From positions 62,001 through 126,000 of the forward strand of contig NZ_FYAS01000003.1 of the NCBI RefSeq assembly GCF_900185715.1: DNA of 64,000 bases, in the 5' to 3' direction. Source of the stretch: Allobosea sp. CS1GBMeth4. GTDB lineage: Bacteria > Pseudomonadota > Alphaproteobacteria > Rhizobiales > Beijerinckiaceae. This document shows, in pieces, positions 47,491 to 55,963 of the stretch. How positions within the stretch are numbered: the stretch's first letter is position 1; the number at the start of each line of letters is the position of its first letter. The notes beneath the pieces are model-generated. The model did not search any database. It was given only the letters and a program-made list of their open reading frames with translations, and had not been told where the DNA came from. Made by a program: the position numbers and the translations under genes.

Positions 47491-48656
47491 TCGCGCGCCT
47501 CGTCGCCGATGGCGGCGAGGTGACGCTGGTGACGGAGAGGCCCGAGCCCGAGCGCCCAGGAATCAGGCAGATCGCCTATGCCGTCGGCGAGCCGGCGACG
47601 GCGCATGCGACGCTGGCGGCGACCGACTATCATGTCCGCACCGGCGAGGCGGTCGCGGCGGAGCTGACGCGGCTGCGCCGGCACGACCGCCCCGACGCGA
47701 TCGTCGGCCATGTCGGCTGGGGCGGCATGCTCTTCGCCAAGGACGCGATGCCGGGCGTGCCGCTGATCGGCTATTGCGAGTATTTCTACAACGCCGCCGG
47801 CTCGGATCTCGATTTCGACCCGGCCTTCACCGTGCCGGAGGCGGAGCGGCGCCGGATCCGCATGCGCAACGCCGCGCAGCTGGTGACGCTGCAGACGCTC
47901 GACTTCGCCTATGCGCCGACCCGCTGGCAGCAGCAGCAATACCCGCGCGCGCTGCAGCAGCGCATCGCGGTCTGCCATGACGGCATCGACGTCCAGCTCT
48001 GCCGGCCCGATGCGCAGGCGGCCTTCACCCTCCCGGACGGACGCGTGCTGCGCCCCGGCGATCCCGTGGTCACCTTCGCGGCCCGCGACCTCGACCCCTA
48101 TCGCGGCTACCCGCAATTCATGCGGGCGGCGGCGCGGATCGCGGAGGCGCGGCCGGAGGCGCTGTTCGTCGCGGTGGGCGGCGATGGCGCCGGCTATGGC
48201 CGGCCGCGCCCCGATGGCCGGCTCTGGCGCGAGGTCATGCTCGAGGAGACCGGGCTCGGGGACCGGATCGTCCACCTCCCCTGGCTGGCCCATGCCGACC
48301 TGGTCAGGCTGTTCCAGGTCTCGGCCGCCCATGTCTATCTGAGCGTCCCCTTCGTGCTGTCCTGGTCGCTGCTGGAGGCGATGGCCTGCGGCGCGCTGAT
48401 CGTCGGCTCGGCGACGCCGCCGGTCCAGGAGGTGGTCCGGCACGGCGTCAACGGTCTGCTCGCGCCCTTCTTCGACGAGGCGAGGCTGGCGAAGACGGTG
48501 ATCGCGGCGCTCGACAGAGGGCCCGAACTGACGCCGCTGCGGACGGCCGCGCGCCAGACCGTCGCCGCACGCTACGAGCGGGAGGCCTGCGTCGATCGCC
48601 AGCTCGGCTTCATCGGCAGGCTCGTCGCCGATGACGATCTCCTGGCGGCGCAGTAG
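47439..48656 (+). CDS. GT4-type glycosyltransferase
   Basis: A 405-residue GT-B glycosyltransferase starting MHVLFVHRSGSGQFAHLIAR. Later motifs include RPDAIVGHVGWGGMLFAKDA (about residues 83-103), HDGIDVQLCRPDAQA, FAARDLDPYRGYPQFMRAAA for the donor domain and the ExxE-like stretch SVPFVLSWSLLEAMACGALI (about 303-322). It resembles GT4 enzymes annotated in exopolysaccharide loci. It differs from the two minus-strand GT4 paralogues: it lacks their four-cysteine cluster. Its start lies inside the regulator's 3' end (52-base overlap), so it is probably co-transcribed with it. Donor and acceptor unknown. Confidence 0.9.
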   Translation: MHVLFVHRSGSGQFAHLIARLVADGGEVTLVTERPEPERPGIRQIAYAVGEPATAHATLAATDYHVRTGEAVAAELTRLRRHDRPDAIVGHVGWGGMLFAKDAMPGVPLIGYCEYFYNAAGSDLDFDPAFTVPEAERRRIRMRNAAQLVTLQTLDFAYAPTRWQQQQYPRALQQRIAVCHDGIDVQLCRPDAQAAFTLPDGRVLRPGDPVVTFAARDLDPYRGYPQFMRAAARIAEARPEALFVAVGGDGAGYGRPRPDGRLWREVMLEETGLGDRIVHLPWLAHADLVRLFQVSAAHVYLSVPFVLSWSLLEAMACGALIVGSATPPVQEVVRHGVNGLLAPFFDEARLAKTVIAALDRGPELTPLRTAARQTVAARYEREACVDRQLGFIGRLVADDDLLAAQ

Positions 48657-48685
48657 CGGGCGTTCCGATCCCGCCGGGTCCTCAC

Positions 48686-48702
48686 GATCGCCAGCGGCGA
48701 TC
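48686..48702. terminator. Short stem-loop between convergent GT4 and OsmC genes
   Basis: GATCGCC and GGCGATC pair perfectly around AGC in the 81-base convergent gap. There is no T-run. A weak bidirectional terminator is possible. Confidence 0.35.
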
Positions 48703-48737
48703 AGCGATCGAGACGAGTCGCTCCGCGGCGCAAGCTT

Positions 48738-49220
48738 TCAGCCTGTCGCCTCATAGGCCCAGCTGCCTTCGGTCGCGATCGCCGAACGGACCGAATTGGC
48801 CAGGAAGCAGTTCGCATGCGCGTCGTGATGCAACGCCTGCACGGCGGCCTCGTCCGGCGCCTGCGGGCCGCCGAAGACGACATGCGGCCTGAGCGTCACG
48901 GTCGCGACCCATTCCTTGCCCTCGGCGTTCTTCAGCATCACGCCCTCGGCGGCGTCGGCATAGCTGTCGATCCGGAAGCCGCGCAGCGCCGCCAGATTGA
49001 GGAACCAGAGCATGTGGCAGCTCGACAGGGCGGCGACGTAGGCCTCCTCCGGATCGACATTGGCCGGATCGGAGAAGGGCGCGCGCACCACATGCGGCGA
49101 GCTCGAGGCCGGCACCTCCAGGCCGCCGTCGAAGCGCCAGCGATGGGCACGGCTGTAGCGGTTGTCGACGAAGACCTCGTCGCCGCGCTGCCAGGTGATC
49201 GTCGCGCCATGCGTCGCCAT
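48738..49220 (-). CDS. OsmC-family peroxidase-like protein
   Basis: A 160-residue protein of the OsmC/Ohr fold. The two reactive cysteines are in ALSSCHMLWFLNLAALRG (about residues 64-82) and DAHANCFLANSVRSAI (about 134-149). The Arg-containing N-terminal part is NRYSRAHRWRFDGGLEV. Family members reduce organic hydroperoxides using low-molecular thiols or lipoylated proteins in the cytoplasm. It follows the GntR gene by a one-base overlap (TGATG), so the pair are co-transcribed, and the regulator may act on it or on other genes. Substrate unknown. Confidence 0.9.
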   Translation of the reverse strand: MATHGATITWQRGDEVFVDNRYSRAHRWRFDGGLEVPASSSPHVVRAPFSDPANVDPEEAYVAALSSCHMLWFLNLAALRGFRIDSYADAAEGVMLKNAEGKEWVATVTLRPHVVFGGPQAPDEAAVQALHHDAHANCFLANSVRSAIATEGSWAYEATG

Positions 49221-49879
49221 CAGCTCTCTCCCTGTCCGGCGCAGGCCGCGAGCACGACCGCGCGCGTTGCCTGCAGATGTCCTTCGAGAATGGTCCCGGC
49301 CGCCGCCGCGTCGCCCGCCGCGACGGCGGCGATCAGCTGGCGGTGCTCGTCGGCCCAGCCCTGCTTGCGCGAGCGGGGCCCGAGCGCTTGCACGCTGAAC
49401 CGGTCGATCGGCGCGCGCAGCTGGCGGAACAGGGCAAGGCTGCGCGGGCGCTGCGCCGGCCCGTAGAGCGCCTGGTGGAAGGCGATGTCCCCGGCGATCC
49501 AGCCGAGCCGGTCATCGGCATCGTCCAGCGCATCCTGCAACCGCTTCAGCTCGCGCAGCGAGCGCTGGTCGTGCCGGCCGAGCGCCCGCGCCAGCAAATC
49601 GCCCTCGATCATCAGCCTGAGATCGAACAGCTCGTCGATCTCCTCGGGCCGCGGCCGGCTGACCCGCGCGCCGCGATAATGCGCGACCTCGAGCAGGCCC
49701 TCGCTCTGCAACTGCGCCAGCGCCTCGCGCACCGGGATGCGGCTGACGCCGTATTCGGCGGCGATCTGCTCCTGGCGCAGAAGTTCGCCCGGACGCCACC
49801 GCCCGGCATCGATCGCCTCGCGCAGGCGCCCGGCAAGCGCGGACGCGGTCGTGGCCGGGGCGAGGCGGGCTGTCGTCAT
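49220..49879 (-). CDS. GntR-family transcriptional regulator (FadR/FCD subfamily)
   Basis: A 219-residue regulator. The N-terminal winged helix reads PGELLRQEQIAAEYGVSRIP then VREALAQLQSEGLLEVAHYR (residues about 34-74). The C-terminal all-helical FCD domain starts at about 85 with DELFDLRLMIEGDLLARALG and carries DIAFHQALYG and a HRQLIAAVAAGD stretch whose Asp/His residues usually bind a metal and a small organic acid. It precedes the OsmC gene and is divergent from amn (112 bases apart). AGGATAATTGTATCCGA just upstream, TTGTATCC-like, may be its own operator region. Ligand unknown. Confidence 0.9.
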   Translation of the reverse strand: MTTARLAPATTASALAGRLREAIDAGRWRPGELLRQEQIAAEYGVSRIPVREALAQLQSEGLLEVAHYRGARVSRPRPEEIDELFDLRLMIEGDLLARALGRHDQRSLRELKRLQDALDDADDRLGWIAGDIAFHQALYGPAQRPRSLALFRQLRAPIDRFSVQALGPRSRKQGWADEHRQLIAAVAAGDAAAAGTILEGHLQATRAVVLAACAGQGES

Positions 49880-49990
49880 AGGATAATTGTATCCGAAATT
49901 CGGGCAGCCGCAAGCAGCCTCGGTTCGGCGCTGTTGTCAGGGCCTCGCCGGGCCCGCTACAAGCAGCCCGAACGAGAGGTTCGTTCGCGC

Positions 49991-51445
49991 ATGACATTCG
50001 AGATCGCCGCCACACCGCGTGAGGCCGTCGACCGGCTGGAGCTGCTGTACGGCCAGGCGCGGACGGCGCTGCGCAACGATCTGCAGCGCTTCTTCCTGAC
50101 GGCGCAGCCGCCGACCCCGGAGGAGCGGACGCTCTACCGCTACCCGATGCTGCGCGTCACCTACGAGCCGTCCAAGCTGCCGACGGCGACGCGGCGCGGT
50201 TATGCGAAATTCGCCATGCCCGGCGTCTACTCGACCACGGTGACGCAGCCGGCCGAGTTCCGCGCCTATCTGCTCGACCAGCTCCAGCCGCTGGTCGAGG
50301 ATTATGGCGCGACGATCGAGACGGGCATCAGCAACCAGGAGATCCCCTACCCCTACGCACTCGACGGCGGCGACGAGCTCGGCCGCGGCACGGTCACAGC
50401 CGCAGAGCTCGCCCGGCATTTTCCGACGCCGCTGCTGGCGCTGGTCGGCGACGAGATCGCCGACGGCACGTTCGAGATCGTCGAGGGCGAGCCGCGGCCG
50501 CTCTCGCTGTTCGACGCCGTCCGGGTCGACTACTCGCTGCGGCGGCTGGTCCACTACACCGGTACGGACTGGCGCGCCGTGCAGCCCTGGGTGCTGCTGA
50601 CCAACTACCACCGCTATGTCGACCAGTTCGTCCGCCTCGCCCTGGCCGAGATCGAGGCCGGCACCGCGCAGGCCCTGATCGCGCCGGGCGGCATCCGCAT
50701 CGACCGCGACGGCATCGACGTCAGCGCCGCCGAGCGGGTGATGTCGGCGCCCTGGCACCGCTTCCAGATGCCGGCCTATCACCTGGTCCGGACGGAAGGC
50801 GAGGGCGTCACTTTGGTCAATATCGGCGTCGGCCCCTCCAACGCCAAGAACATCACCGACCATCTCGCGGTGCTGCGGCCCAATTGCTGGCTGATGGTCG
50901 GCCATTGCGGCGGCCTGCGGCAGACGCAGATCATCGGGGACTACGTGCTCGCCCATGCCTATCTCCGGCAGGACGGCATCCTCGACGAGCTGGTGCCGCC
51001 CGACGTGCCGATCCCGGCGCTGGCCGAGGTCCAGGTCGCGCTGCAGCAAGCGGCCGCCGAGGTGACCGGCGAGAAGGGCGACCGGCTGAAGCAGCGCCTG
51101 CGCACCGGAACCGTCGTCACCCAGGACGACCGCAACTGGGAGCTGCGCTGGAGCAAGGAGCGCAAGCGCATCAACCTGTCGCGCGCCATCGCGATCGACA
51201 TGGAATCAGGCACCATCGCGGCGCAGGGCTACCGGCTGCGCGTGCCCTACGGCACCCTGCTCTGCGTCTCCGACAAGCCGCTCCATGGCGAGATCAAGCT
51301 GCCGGGCGCCGCCAACGCCTTCTACGAGCGCGCCGTCGGCGAGCATCTCAAGATCGGCCTCGCCGCGCTGGAGAAGCTCAAGGAGGCGGGCGCCTCGATC
51401 CACTCGCGCAAGCTCAGGAGCTTCGACGAGCCGCCGTTCCGATAG
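49991..51445 (+). CDS. amn: AMP nucleosidase
   Basis: A 484-residue enzyme that hydrolyses AMP to adenine and ribose 5-phosphate. The N-terminal regulatory domain (about residues 1-170) includes YPMLRVTYEPSKLPTATRRG. The C-terminal phosphorylase-like domain has VTLVNIGVGPSNAKNITDHL (about 274-293), LMVGHCGGLRQTQIIGDYVL and IAIDMESGTIAAQGYRLRVP (about 399-418), which carry the catalytic residues of the family. Length is standard. The start MTFEIAATPREAVDRLELLY was chosen; upstream codons are antisense to the GntR gene. A palindromic repeat follows its stop. Confidence 0.95.
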   Translation: MTFEIAATPREAVDRLELLYGQARTALRNDLQRFFLTAQPPTPEERTLYRYPMLRVTYEPSKLPTATRRGYAKFAMPGVYSTTVTQPAEFRAYLLDQLQPLVEDYGATIETGISNQEIPYPYALDGGDELGRGTVTAAELARHFPTPLLALVGDEIADGTFEIVEGEPRPLSLFDAVRVDYSLRRLVHYTGTDWRAVQPWVLLTNYHRYVDQFVRLALAEIEAGTAQALIAPGGIRIDRDGIDVSAAERVMSAPWHRFQMPAYHLVRTEGEGVTLVNIGVGPSNAKNITDHLAVLRPNCWLMVGHCGGLRQTQIIGDYVLAHAYLRQDGILDELVPPDVPIPALAEVQVALQQAAAEVTGEKGDRLKQRLRTGTVVTQDDRNWELRWSKERKRINLSRAIAIDMESGTIAAQGYRLRVPYGTLLCVSDKPLHGEIKLPGAANAFYERAVGEHLKIGLAALEKLKEAGASIHSRKLRSFDEPPFR

Positions 51446-51460
51446 CTTGCCGGCCCTTCC

Positions 51461-51554
51461 CGTCATTGCGAGGAACGTAGCGACGAAGCAATCCAGGAGT
51501 GGCAGGGCGCAGCGCCAGGTCCTCCTGGATTGCTTCGCTGCGCTCGCAATGACG
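51461..51554. repeat. Intergenic palindromic element, CGTCATTGCGAG type, well preserved
   Basis: A 94-base inverted repeat. The left arm CGTCATTGCGAGGAACGTAG continues as CGACGAAGCAATCCAGGA, and the right arm TCCTGGATTGCTTCGCTGCG continues as CTCGCAATGACG. The arms pair over about 35 bases around a short GC-rich centre. It is the cleanest copy of the family also seen at 27022 and 17326, and lies between convergent amn and the cytochrome gene. Confidence 0.82.
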
Positions 51555-51561
51555 GCAGCGC

Positions 51562-52179
51562 CTACACCGCCGGGCAGGCCGCCCCGCTATCGACCCAGGC
51601 CTGCATCAATTCGCCGAACTGCGCATTCGTGCCCGGCGCCGGTTCGCGGCCTTTGCCGGGATTCCAGCCCCAGAGCACCAGCGTGTCGGCGGTGACATGC
51701 CTGACGATCGCCGCGAGGTCGCGGCTGCCATTGCGGTTCAGGTCCTTGAGCTGCTCGCAGATCTGGCCGAGCGTCCTGCCTTCCCAGGCCATCGCGGCCG
51801 GGGCGAGTGCCCAGTGACCGTCGCCAGGGATGCCGGCCGGGTCGAAATTCTGCTTGCCGTGGCAGGTGGCGCAGGCGAGGCCCGGCGCGCCATGCCCGTC
51901 CTTGCCGCGCACCACCATCGGCTGATGCAGCCGCCGCGCATCGCCCTGGCGCGGCCGCTCCGTTGCCGGATGACAGTTCACGCAGCGCGGATGCAGCAGC
52001 ACCTTGCCGATCTCGTTGAACAGCGCGACCGAGCGGTCGCGCTGATCGGCGATGCCGGCGAAGCTCGACGCCGGACGCAGATCGGCGCCCGGCTGCGGCG
52101 CCGGCGCCGACTGCGCCAGCGCGGATGCCGCGCCGAGCAGCAGTGCCGCGGCCGCGGCAGCGCCGGCCCGCCCCGGCAT
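51562..52179 (-). CDS. Diheme c-type cytochrome
   Basis: A 205-residue protein with a Sec signal peptide (residues 1-23, ending ASALAQ) and two CxxCH heme sites, [14 protein letters not shown] (about 63-76) and [14 protein letters not shown] (about 100-113). It is periplasmic. It follows the molybdenum hydroxylase large-subunit gene, sharing one base (TGATG), so it should accept electrons from that enzyme and pass them to the respiratory chain. That arrangement, FeS subunit, Mo subunit, cytochrome c, is common for periplasmic aldehyde or N-heterocycle oxidoreductases. The C-terminal [13 protein letters not shown] includes a lone Cys. Confidence 0.85.
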   Translation of the reverse strand: MPGRAGAAAAAALLLGAASALAQSAPAPQPGADLRPASSFAGIADQRDRSVALFNEIGKVLLHPRCVNCHPATERPRQGDARRLHQPMVVRGKDGHGAPGLACATCHGKQNFDPAGIPGDGHWALAPAAMAWEGRTLGQICEQLKDLNRNGSRDLAAIVRHVTADTLVLWGWNPGKGREPAPGTNAQFGELMQAWVDSGAACPAV

Positions 52180-54353
52180 CACACGCTTCCCCCGACCATC
52201 GGCAACGAGAGCGGCCGCTCGCGCCCGAGCCGCGCCAGCGCGTTGGCGACCGCCGGGCCGATCGGCGGCACGCCGGGCTCGCCGACGCCGGTCGGCTTCT
52301 CGCTCGAGGGCACGATCGCGACCTCGATCTCCGGCATCTCGTTGATGCGCAGCGAGCGGTAGCTGTCGAAATTGGTCTGGACCGGCCGGCCCTGGTCGAG
52401 CGTCAGCTCGCCATAGAGGACATGGCCGAGCCCGAAGCCGATACCACCCTCGATCTGCGCCCGGATGATGTCGGGATTGACCGCGACCCCGCAATCGATG
52501 GCGCACCAGACCTTGTGCACCTTGGGTTCGCCGCCCTCGCCGAGCGAGACCTCGGCGATCTGCGCGACATAGGAGCCGAAGCTCTCGACCACGCCGACAC
52601 CGCGGGCCCGGCCGCCGACCGGGCCCGGCCCGTTCCATTTCGCCAGGTCCGCCACCGCCTTGAGCACAGTGGCGAGGCGCTGCTGCTTGCCCATCAGGGC
52701 GAGCCGCCCCGCGACCGGATCCTGCCCGGCCTCCTGCAGCAGCCGGTCGACGAAGCACTCGACCGCGTAGCCGGTATGGGTGTGGCCGACCGAGCGCCAC
52801 CAGAGGGTCGGCACGCCGACATCGACCGTGTGCAGATCGCAACGAAAATCGGCGATCTCGTAGGGCAGCTCGCTGGCGCCCTCGACCATCACCGGATCGA
52901 CCCCGTCCTTGATCATCGCCTCGAAGGGCGAGCCCTTCAGGAAGGACTGGCCGACGATCGCGGCGCTCCAGGCGGTGATCCTGCCATCCTTCAGCACGCC
53001 GCGCATGCGGTGCAGGAAGAGCGGGCGGTAATAGCCGCCGGAGAGGTCGTCCTCGCGGGTGCGCACCAGCTTGACCGGACGGTTCGGCCCGATCGCCTTC
53101 GCCGCCTCGGCGAGCTCGGCCGCGAGCTCGGAGGTCGGCTGCGCCCGGCGCCCGAAGCTCCCGCCGCCGAGCAGGGTCTCGACCCGGACCTTTTCCGGAC
53201 CGAGGCCGAGCACCTTGGCGATGACCTGGTGGTCGATGGTCTGGAGCTGGCTGCCGAGCCGCGCGAGCGCACCCTGCCCGTTCCATTCGAGATAGCCGTC
53301 GAGCGGCTCCATCGGCGCGTGGGCCAGATAGGGGAAGACGAACTCGGCCTCGATCACCTTGTCGGCCCTGGCGAGCACCGCTTCGGCGTCGCCATGCCGG
53401 CCGGCGACGGTGCCCTCCGTGCGCGCGAGCCTGCGATACTCGGCGATCAGTTCGCGGCTGCCCCGCGTCTCGGCGCCGCTCTCGTCCCAGGCGACCTTCA
53501 GCGCCTCGCGGCCCTTCAGCGCCGGCCAGGTCCCGGTGGCATAGACGGCGACACCGGACGGAATCTGCCTGACGTCGACGACGCCCTTGACCTTCCTGGC
53601 CTCGGTGGCGTCGAAGGAGGCGACCTTGCCACCGAAGCGCGGCGGCCGGGCGACGACCACGGTCAGCATGTCCGGCGTGCGGATGTCGATGGTGAACTGC
53701 GCCTTGCCGGTCGACTTGCCGAGGCTGTCGAGGCGGGGGGTCGTGCCGTCCTTGCCGATCAGTTTGAACCGAGCGGGATCCTTGAGCGGGACCTCGGCCG
53801 GGGCCTGCAGCCTGGAGGCGGCCTCGGCGAACTCGCCGAAACGGCCCTGCTTGCCGGAAGCGTGCTTCAGCACGCCCCTCTCGACCGTGATCTCGGCCGC
53901 CGGAACCTTCCAGGCCTGCGCCGCCGCCTGCACCAGCATGGCGCGCGCCGTGGCGCCGGCCCTGCGCATCTGCTCGAAGGAATTGGCGATCGCGGTGGAG
54001 CCGCCGGTGCCCTGGATGCCGAAGGCGAGGTTGGCGTAGAGCTTGGCGTCGGCCGGAGCGTGCTCGGCCCGCATCTGGCCCCAGTCGGCGTCGAGCTCCT
54101 CGGCGACGAGCGTGGCGAGGCCGGTGAACGGGCCCTGGCCGAACTCGATATGCTTGACCAGCACCGTGACCGTGTCGTCGGCAGCGATCCGGACGAAGGC
54201 GTTCGGCGCGAAGGCGGCGGCGCCGCCGGGGCTGAAGACCTGCGCGGCGCCGGATTGCGCCCGGCCGGCCTGCGGCAGGCTGAGCCCGATGACGAGGGCG
54301 CCGGCGCCCTTGAGCAGGTTGCGGCGCGAAAGCGAGATGTCGTGCGCGGTCAT
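52179..54353 (-). CDS. Molybdenum hydroxylase large subunit (isoquinoline 1-oxidoreductase beta-like), Tat-exported
   Basis: A 724-residue molybdopterin-cytosine-dinucleotide-binding subunit of the xanthine dehydrogenase family. The N-terminus [20 protein letters not shown] is a Tat signal. Family features include [20 protein letters not shown] (about residues 64-83), [20 protein letters not shown], the [20 protein letters not shown] stretch, and the C-terminal [20 protein letters not shown] and [20 protein letters not shown] with the catalytic Glu. The single-subunit layout without FAD matches IorB. The substrate may be an N-heterocycle or aldehyde. The FeS partner lies three bases upstream and the cytochrome downstream. 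Confidence 0.88.
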   Translation of the reverse strand: MTAHDISLSRRNLLKGAGALVIGLSLPQAGRAQSGAAQVFSPGGAAAFAPNAFVRIAADDTVTVLVKHIEFGQGPFTGLATLVAEELDADWGQMRAEHAPADAKLYANLAFGIQGTGGSTAIANSFEQMRRAGATARAMLVQAAAQAWKVPAAEITVERGVLKHASGKQGRFGEFAEAASRLQAPAEVPLKDPARFKLIGKDGTTPRLDSLGKSTGKAQFTIDIRTPDMLTVVVARPPRFGGKVASFDATEARKVKGVVDVRQIPSGVAVYATGTWPALKGREALKVAWDESGAETRGSRELIAEYRRLARTEGTVAGRHGDAEAVLARADKVIEAEFVFPYLAHAPMEPLDGYLEWNGQGALARLGSQLQTIDHQVIAKVLGLGPEKVRVETLLGGGSFGRRAQPTSELAAELAEAAKAIGPNRPVKLVRTREDDLSGGYYRPLFLHRMRGVLKDGRITAWSAAIVGQSFLKGSPFEAMIKDGVDPVMVEGASELPYEIADFRCDLHTVDVGVPTLWWRSVGHTHTGYAVECFVDRLLQEAGQDPVAGRLALMGKQQRLATVLKAVADLAKWNGPGPVGGRARGVGVVESFGSYVAQIAEVSLGEGGEPKVHKVWCAIDCGVAVNPDIIRAQIEGGIGFGLGHVLYGELTLDQGRPVQTNFDSYRSLRINEMPEIEVAIVPSSEKPTGVGEPGVPPIGPAVANALARLGRERPLSLPMVGGSV

Positions 54354-54356
54354 GGC

Positions 54357-54818
54357 TCAGCCCTCCAAGGTGCGTGCGGCGTCGTGGATCGCGGCGCGGA
54401 TGCGCACATAGGTGGTGCAGCGGCAGAGATTGCCGGTCATGGCGAGATCGATGTCGCGGTCGGTCGGCTTGCGGATCTCCTTGAGCAGCGCGATCGCGCT
54501 CATCACCTGGCCTGACTGGCAATAGCCGCATTGCGGCACGTCATGCTTGACCCAGGCCGCCTGAACGGCCTCGGCCTCCTTGCCGGCAAGCGCCTCGATG
54601 GTGGTGATCCTGGCATCGCCGACGGCCGAGACCGGCAGCGAGCAGGAGCGCAAGGGCTGGCCGTCCATGTAGACGGTGCAGGCGCCGCATTGGGCGACTC
54701 CGCAGCCGAATTTGGTGCCGGTCAGGCCGAGATTGTCGCGCAGGACCCAGAGAAGCGGGGTGTCGTCGTCGACATCGACGCGGTGCGTCGTTCCGTTGAC
54801 GTTGATCGAATGAACCAT
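54357..54818 (-). CDS. 2Fe-2S subunit of the molybdenum hydroxylase (isoquinoline 1-oxidoreductase alpha-like)
   Basis: A 153-residue small subunit with two [2Fe-2S] clusters. The plant-type cluster is [20 protein letters not shown] plus a later Cys in LRSCSLPV (about residues 38-66). The second is [17 protein letters not shown] and [16 protein letters not shown] (about 98-139). It has no signal peptide and would be carried out by the Tat-targeted large subunit. The start [20 protein letters not shown] is the family start; 23 extra codons are open upstream but unlike known N-termini. First gene of the three-gene operon, divergent from a TetR gene. Confidence 0.92.
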   Translation of the reverse strand: MVHSINVNGTTHRVDVDDDTPLLWVLRDNLGLTGTKFGCGVAQCGACTVYMDGQPLRSCSLPVSAVGDARITTIEALAGKEAEAVQAAWVKHDVPQCGYCQSGQVMSAIALLKEIRKPTDRDIDLAMTGNLCRCTTYVRIRAAIHDAARTLEG

Positions 54819-55036
54819 GGCGGCCTCGCGGGATGGCTGGACGCCGCGCGGCACCATGGTCGCCGGATCGAGGCTTGCTCGCAGCATCCGATTCCGAACT
54901 CCGCCGCCGACCGAGGTCGGGCGGATGTCCGAAGCGAAACTCTGGAGCCTCTCGGGCTTTCCGGCGTCGTTTTCGATTTCGAAGTTCGCGCCGCGCCTGA
55001 TATCAAGCGAGGCGGTTTCGAGATCGCGACGCCGGG

Positions 55037-55062
55037 CCCGTTTCCGACAGGTCGGAACCGGG
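55037..55062. promoter_or_regulatory. Hairpin in the divergent Mo-hydroxylase / TetR region
   Basis: CCCGTTTCCGAC and GTCGGAACCGGG pair with one mismatch around AG. It stands in the 342-base gap 54819-55160, which has no gene I can support. It could be an extra operator or a small RNA-level hairpin; the sequence alone does not decide. Confidence 0.35.
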
Positions 55063-55101
55063 CGGGCGATCCGTCGTCTGGGGTCGCACGACTAGACGAG
55101 T

Positions 55102-55118
55102 TAGACAATTTGAGTCTA
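55102..55118. promoter_or_regulatory. Candidate TetR operator
   Basis: TAGAC (55102-55106) and GTCTA (55114-55118) form a perfect 5-7-5 palindrome, within a longer ACTAGAC...GTCTAGT pair (55091-55097 and 55114-55120) and a direct TAGAC repeat. It lies about 40 bases before the TetR start at 55161 in the region shared with the molybdenum hydroxylase operon. Confidence 0.6.
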
Positions 55119-55160
55119 GTTAGGATGGTCGCCGACAGTTTGGATTTTGTCAAGACTGCG

Positions 55161-55787
55161 ATGAGCGACGTGAACGACAGCGCCGCCACGTCCGGCGAGG
55201 ACGGCAAGGGCCGCATCGAGCAGATCGCGGAAGCGGCCCTGCGCCGTTTCGCCCGCTACGGCTACAAGCGCAGCTCGATGGACGACATCGCGCGCGAGGC
55301 CGGCGTCGCTCGCGCCACGCTCTACCTCCATTTCAAAGGCAAGGACGATGTCTTCCGGGCCATGCTCGCCGGCCTCGGCCAGCGTGTCGAAACACGTTGC
55401 CGCGAGGTCCTCGCGATGCGGGCGCCTTTCGGCAAGCGGCTGGAAGCGCTGCTCGAGGCCCATCACGGCACTGCCTTCGGCGCGCTCGGGGCCGGCGAGC
55501 ATCTCGGCGAGCTCAAGGCGGTGATGCTCAGCATCGCGGGGGCGGAGCTGGCCGCGTTCGAGGCGATCTTCGTCGGCTTCGCCCGCCGCCTGTTCGAGGA
55601 GGCCGATGGGCGTGGCGAGATCGCCATCGCGCGCAGCGGACTGCCGCTCGACACGCTGATCGCGACCCTGCTGCGTGCCACGGCCGGGGCGAAATATGGC
55701 GAGCTGCCCTCCTGCGAGCAGTATCTGCTCCGCCTGCGCGAGATCGCCACCGTCTTTGCCGCCGCCGTGGCCCCTCCCGCGCCTTGA
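55161..55787 (+). CDS. TetR-family transcriptional regulator
   Basis: A 208-residue regulator. The helix-turn-helix reads RIEQIAEAALRRFARYGYKR, then DIAREAGVARATLYLHFKGK (about residues 17-60), a very typical TetR DNA-binding domain; the C-terminal ligand domain is helical. The start at 55161 gives a normal length. An in-frame ATG at 55125 directly after TAGG would add 12 residues and place the operator at 55102-55118 over its leader, so the start is uncertain. It is divergent from the molybdenum hydroxylase genes, its likely target. The BCAA-type transporter follows on the same strand after 176 bases. Confidence 0.88.
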   Translation: MSDVNDSAATSGEDGKGRIEQIAEAALRRFARYGYKRSSMDDIAREAGVARATLYLHFKGKDDVFRAMLAGLGQRVETRCREVLAMRAPFGKRLEALLEAHHGTAFGALGAGEHLGELKAVMLSIAGAELAAFEAIFVGFARRLFEEADGRGEIAIARSGLPLDTLIATLLRATAGAKYGELPSCEQYLLRLREIATVFAAAVAPPAP

Positions 55788-55885
55788 GCCCAAGGCCAGG
55801 GCCGACAGCCCGTTCGGCGTAAGTCTTTCGTCTAACGACGCCGGCCCCGCTGGCGGGCGCAGCCGGTCCGCGCACGCCCGCGCCG

Positions 55886-55915
55886 TTGACATGGTCGATA
55901 TGCGCGGTGCAGCAT
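55886..55915 (+). promoter_or_regulatory. Possible promoter of the BCAA-type ABC operon
   Basis: A perfect -35 box TTGACA (55886-55891) and a weak CAGCAT (55910-55915) 18 bases on. It lies about 50 bases before the first ATPase gene in the gap 55788-55963. The -10 is poor, so the call is weak. Confidence 0.3.
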
Positions 55916-55963
55916 GCCGCCCGGGGAAACGAACAAACCAAAAATGGCCAAGGTTAAGGGTGG

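Noticed and set aside
52125-54515. A 796-codon open frame antisense to the molybdenum hydroxylase
   Set aside because: Shadow frame; the opposite strand has a Tat signal and complete MoCo-binding motifs.
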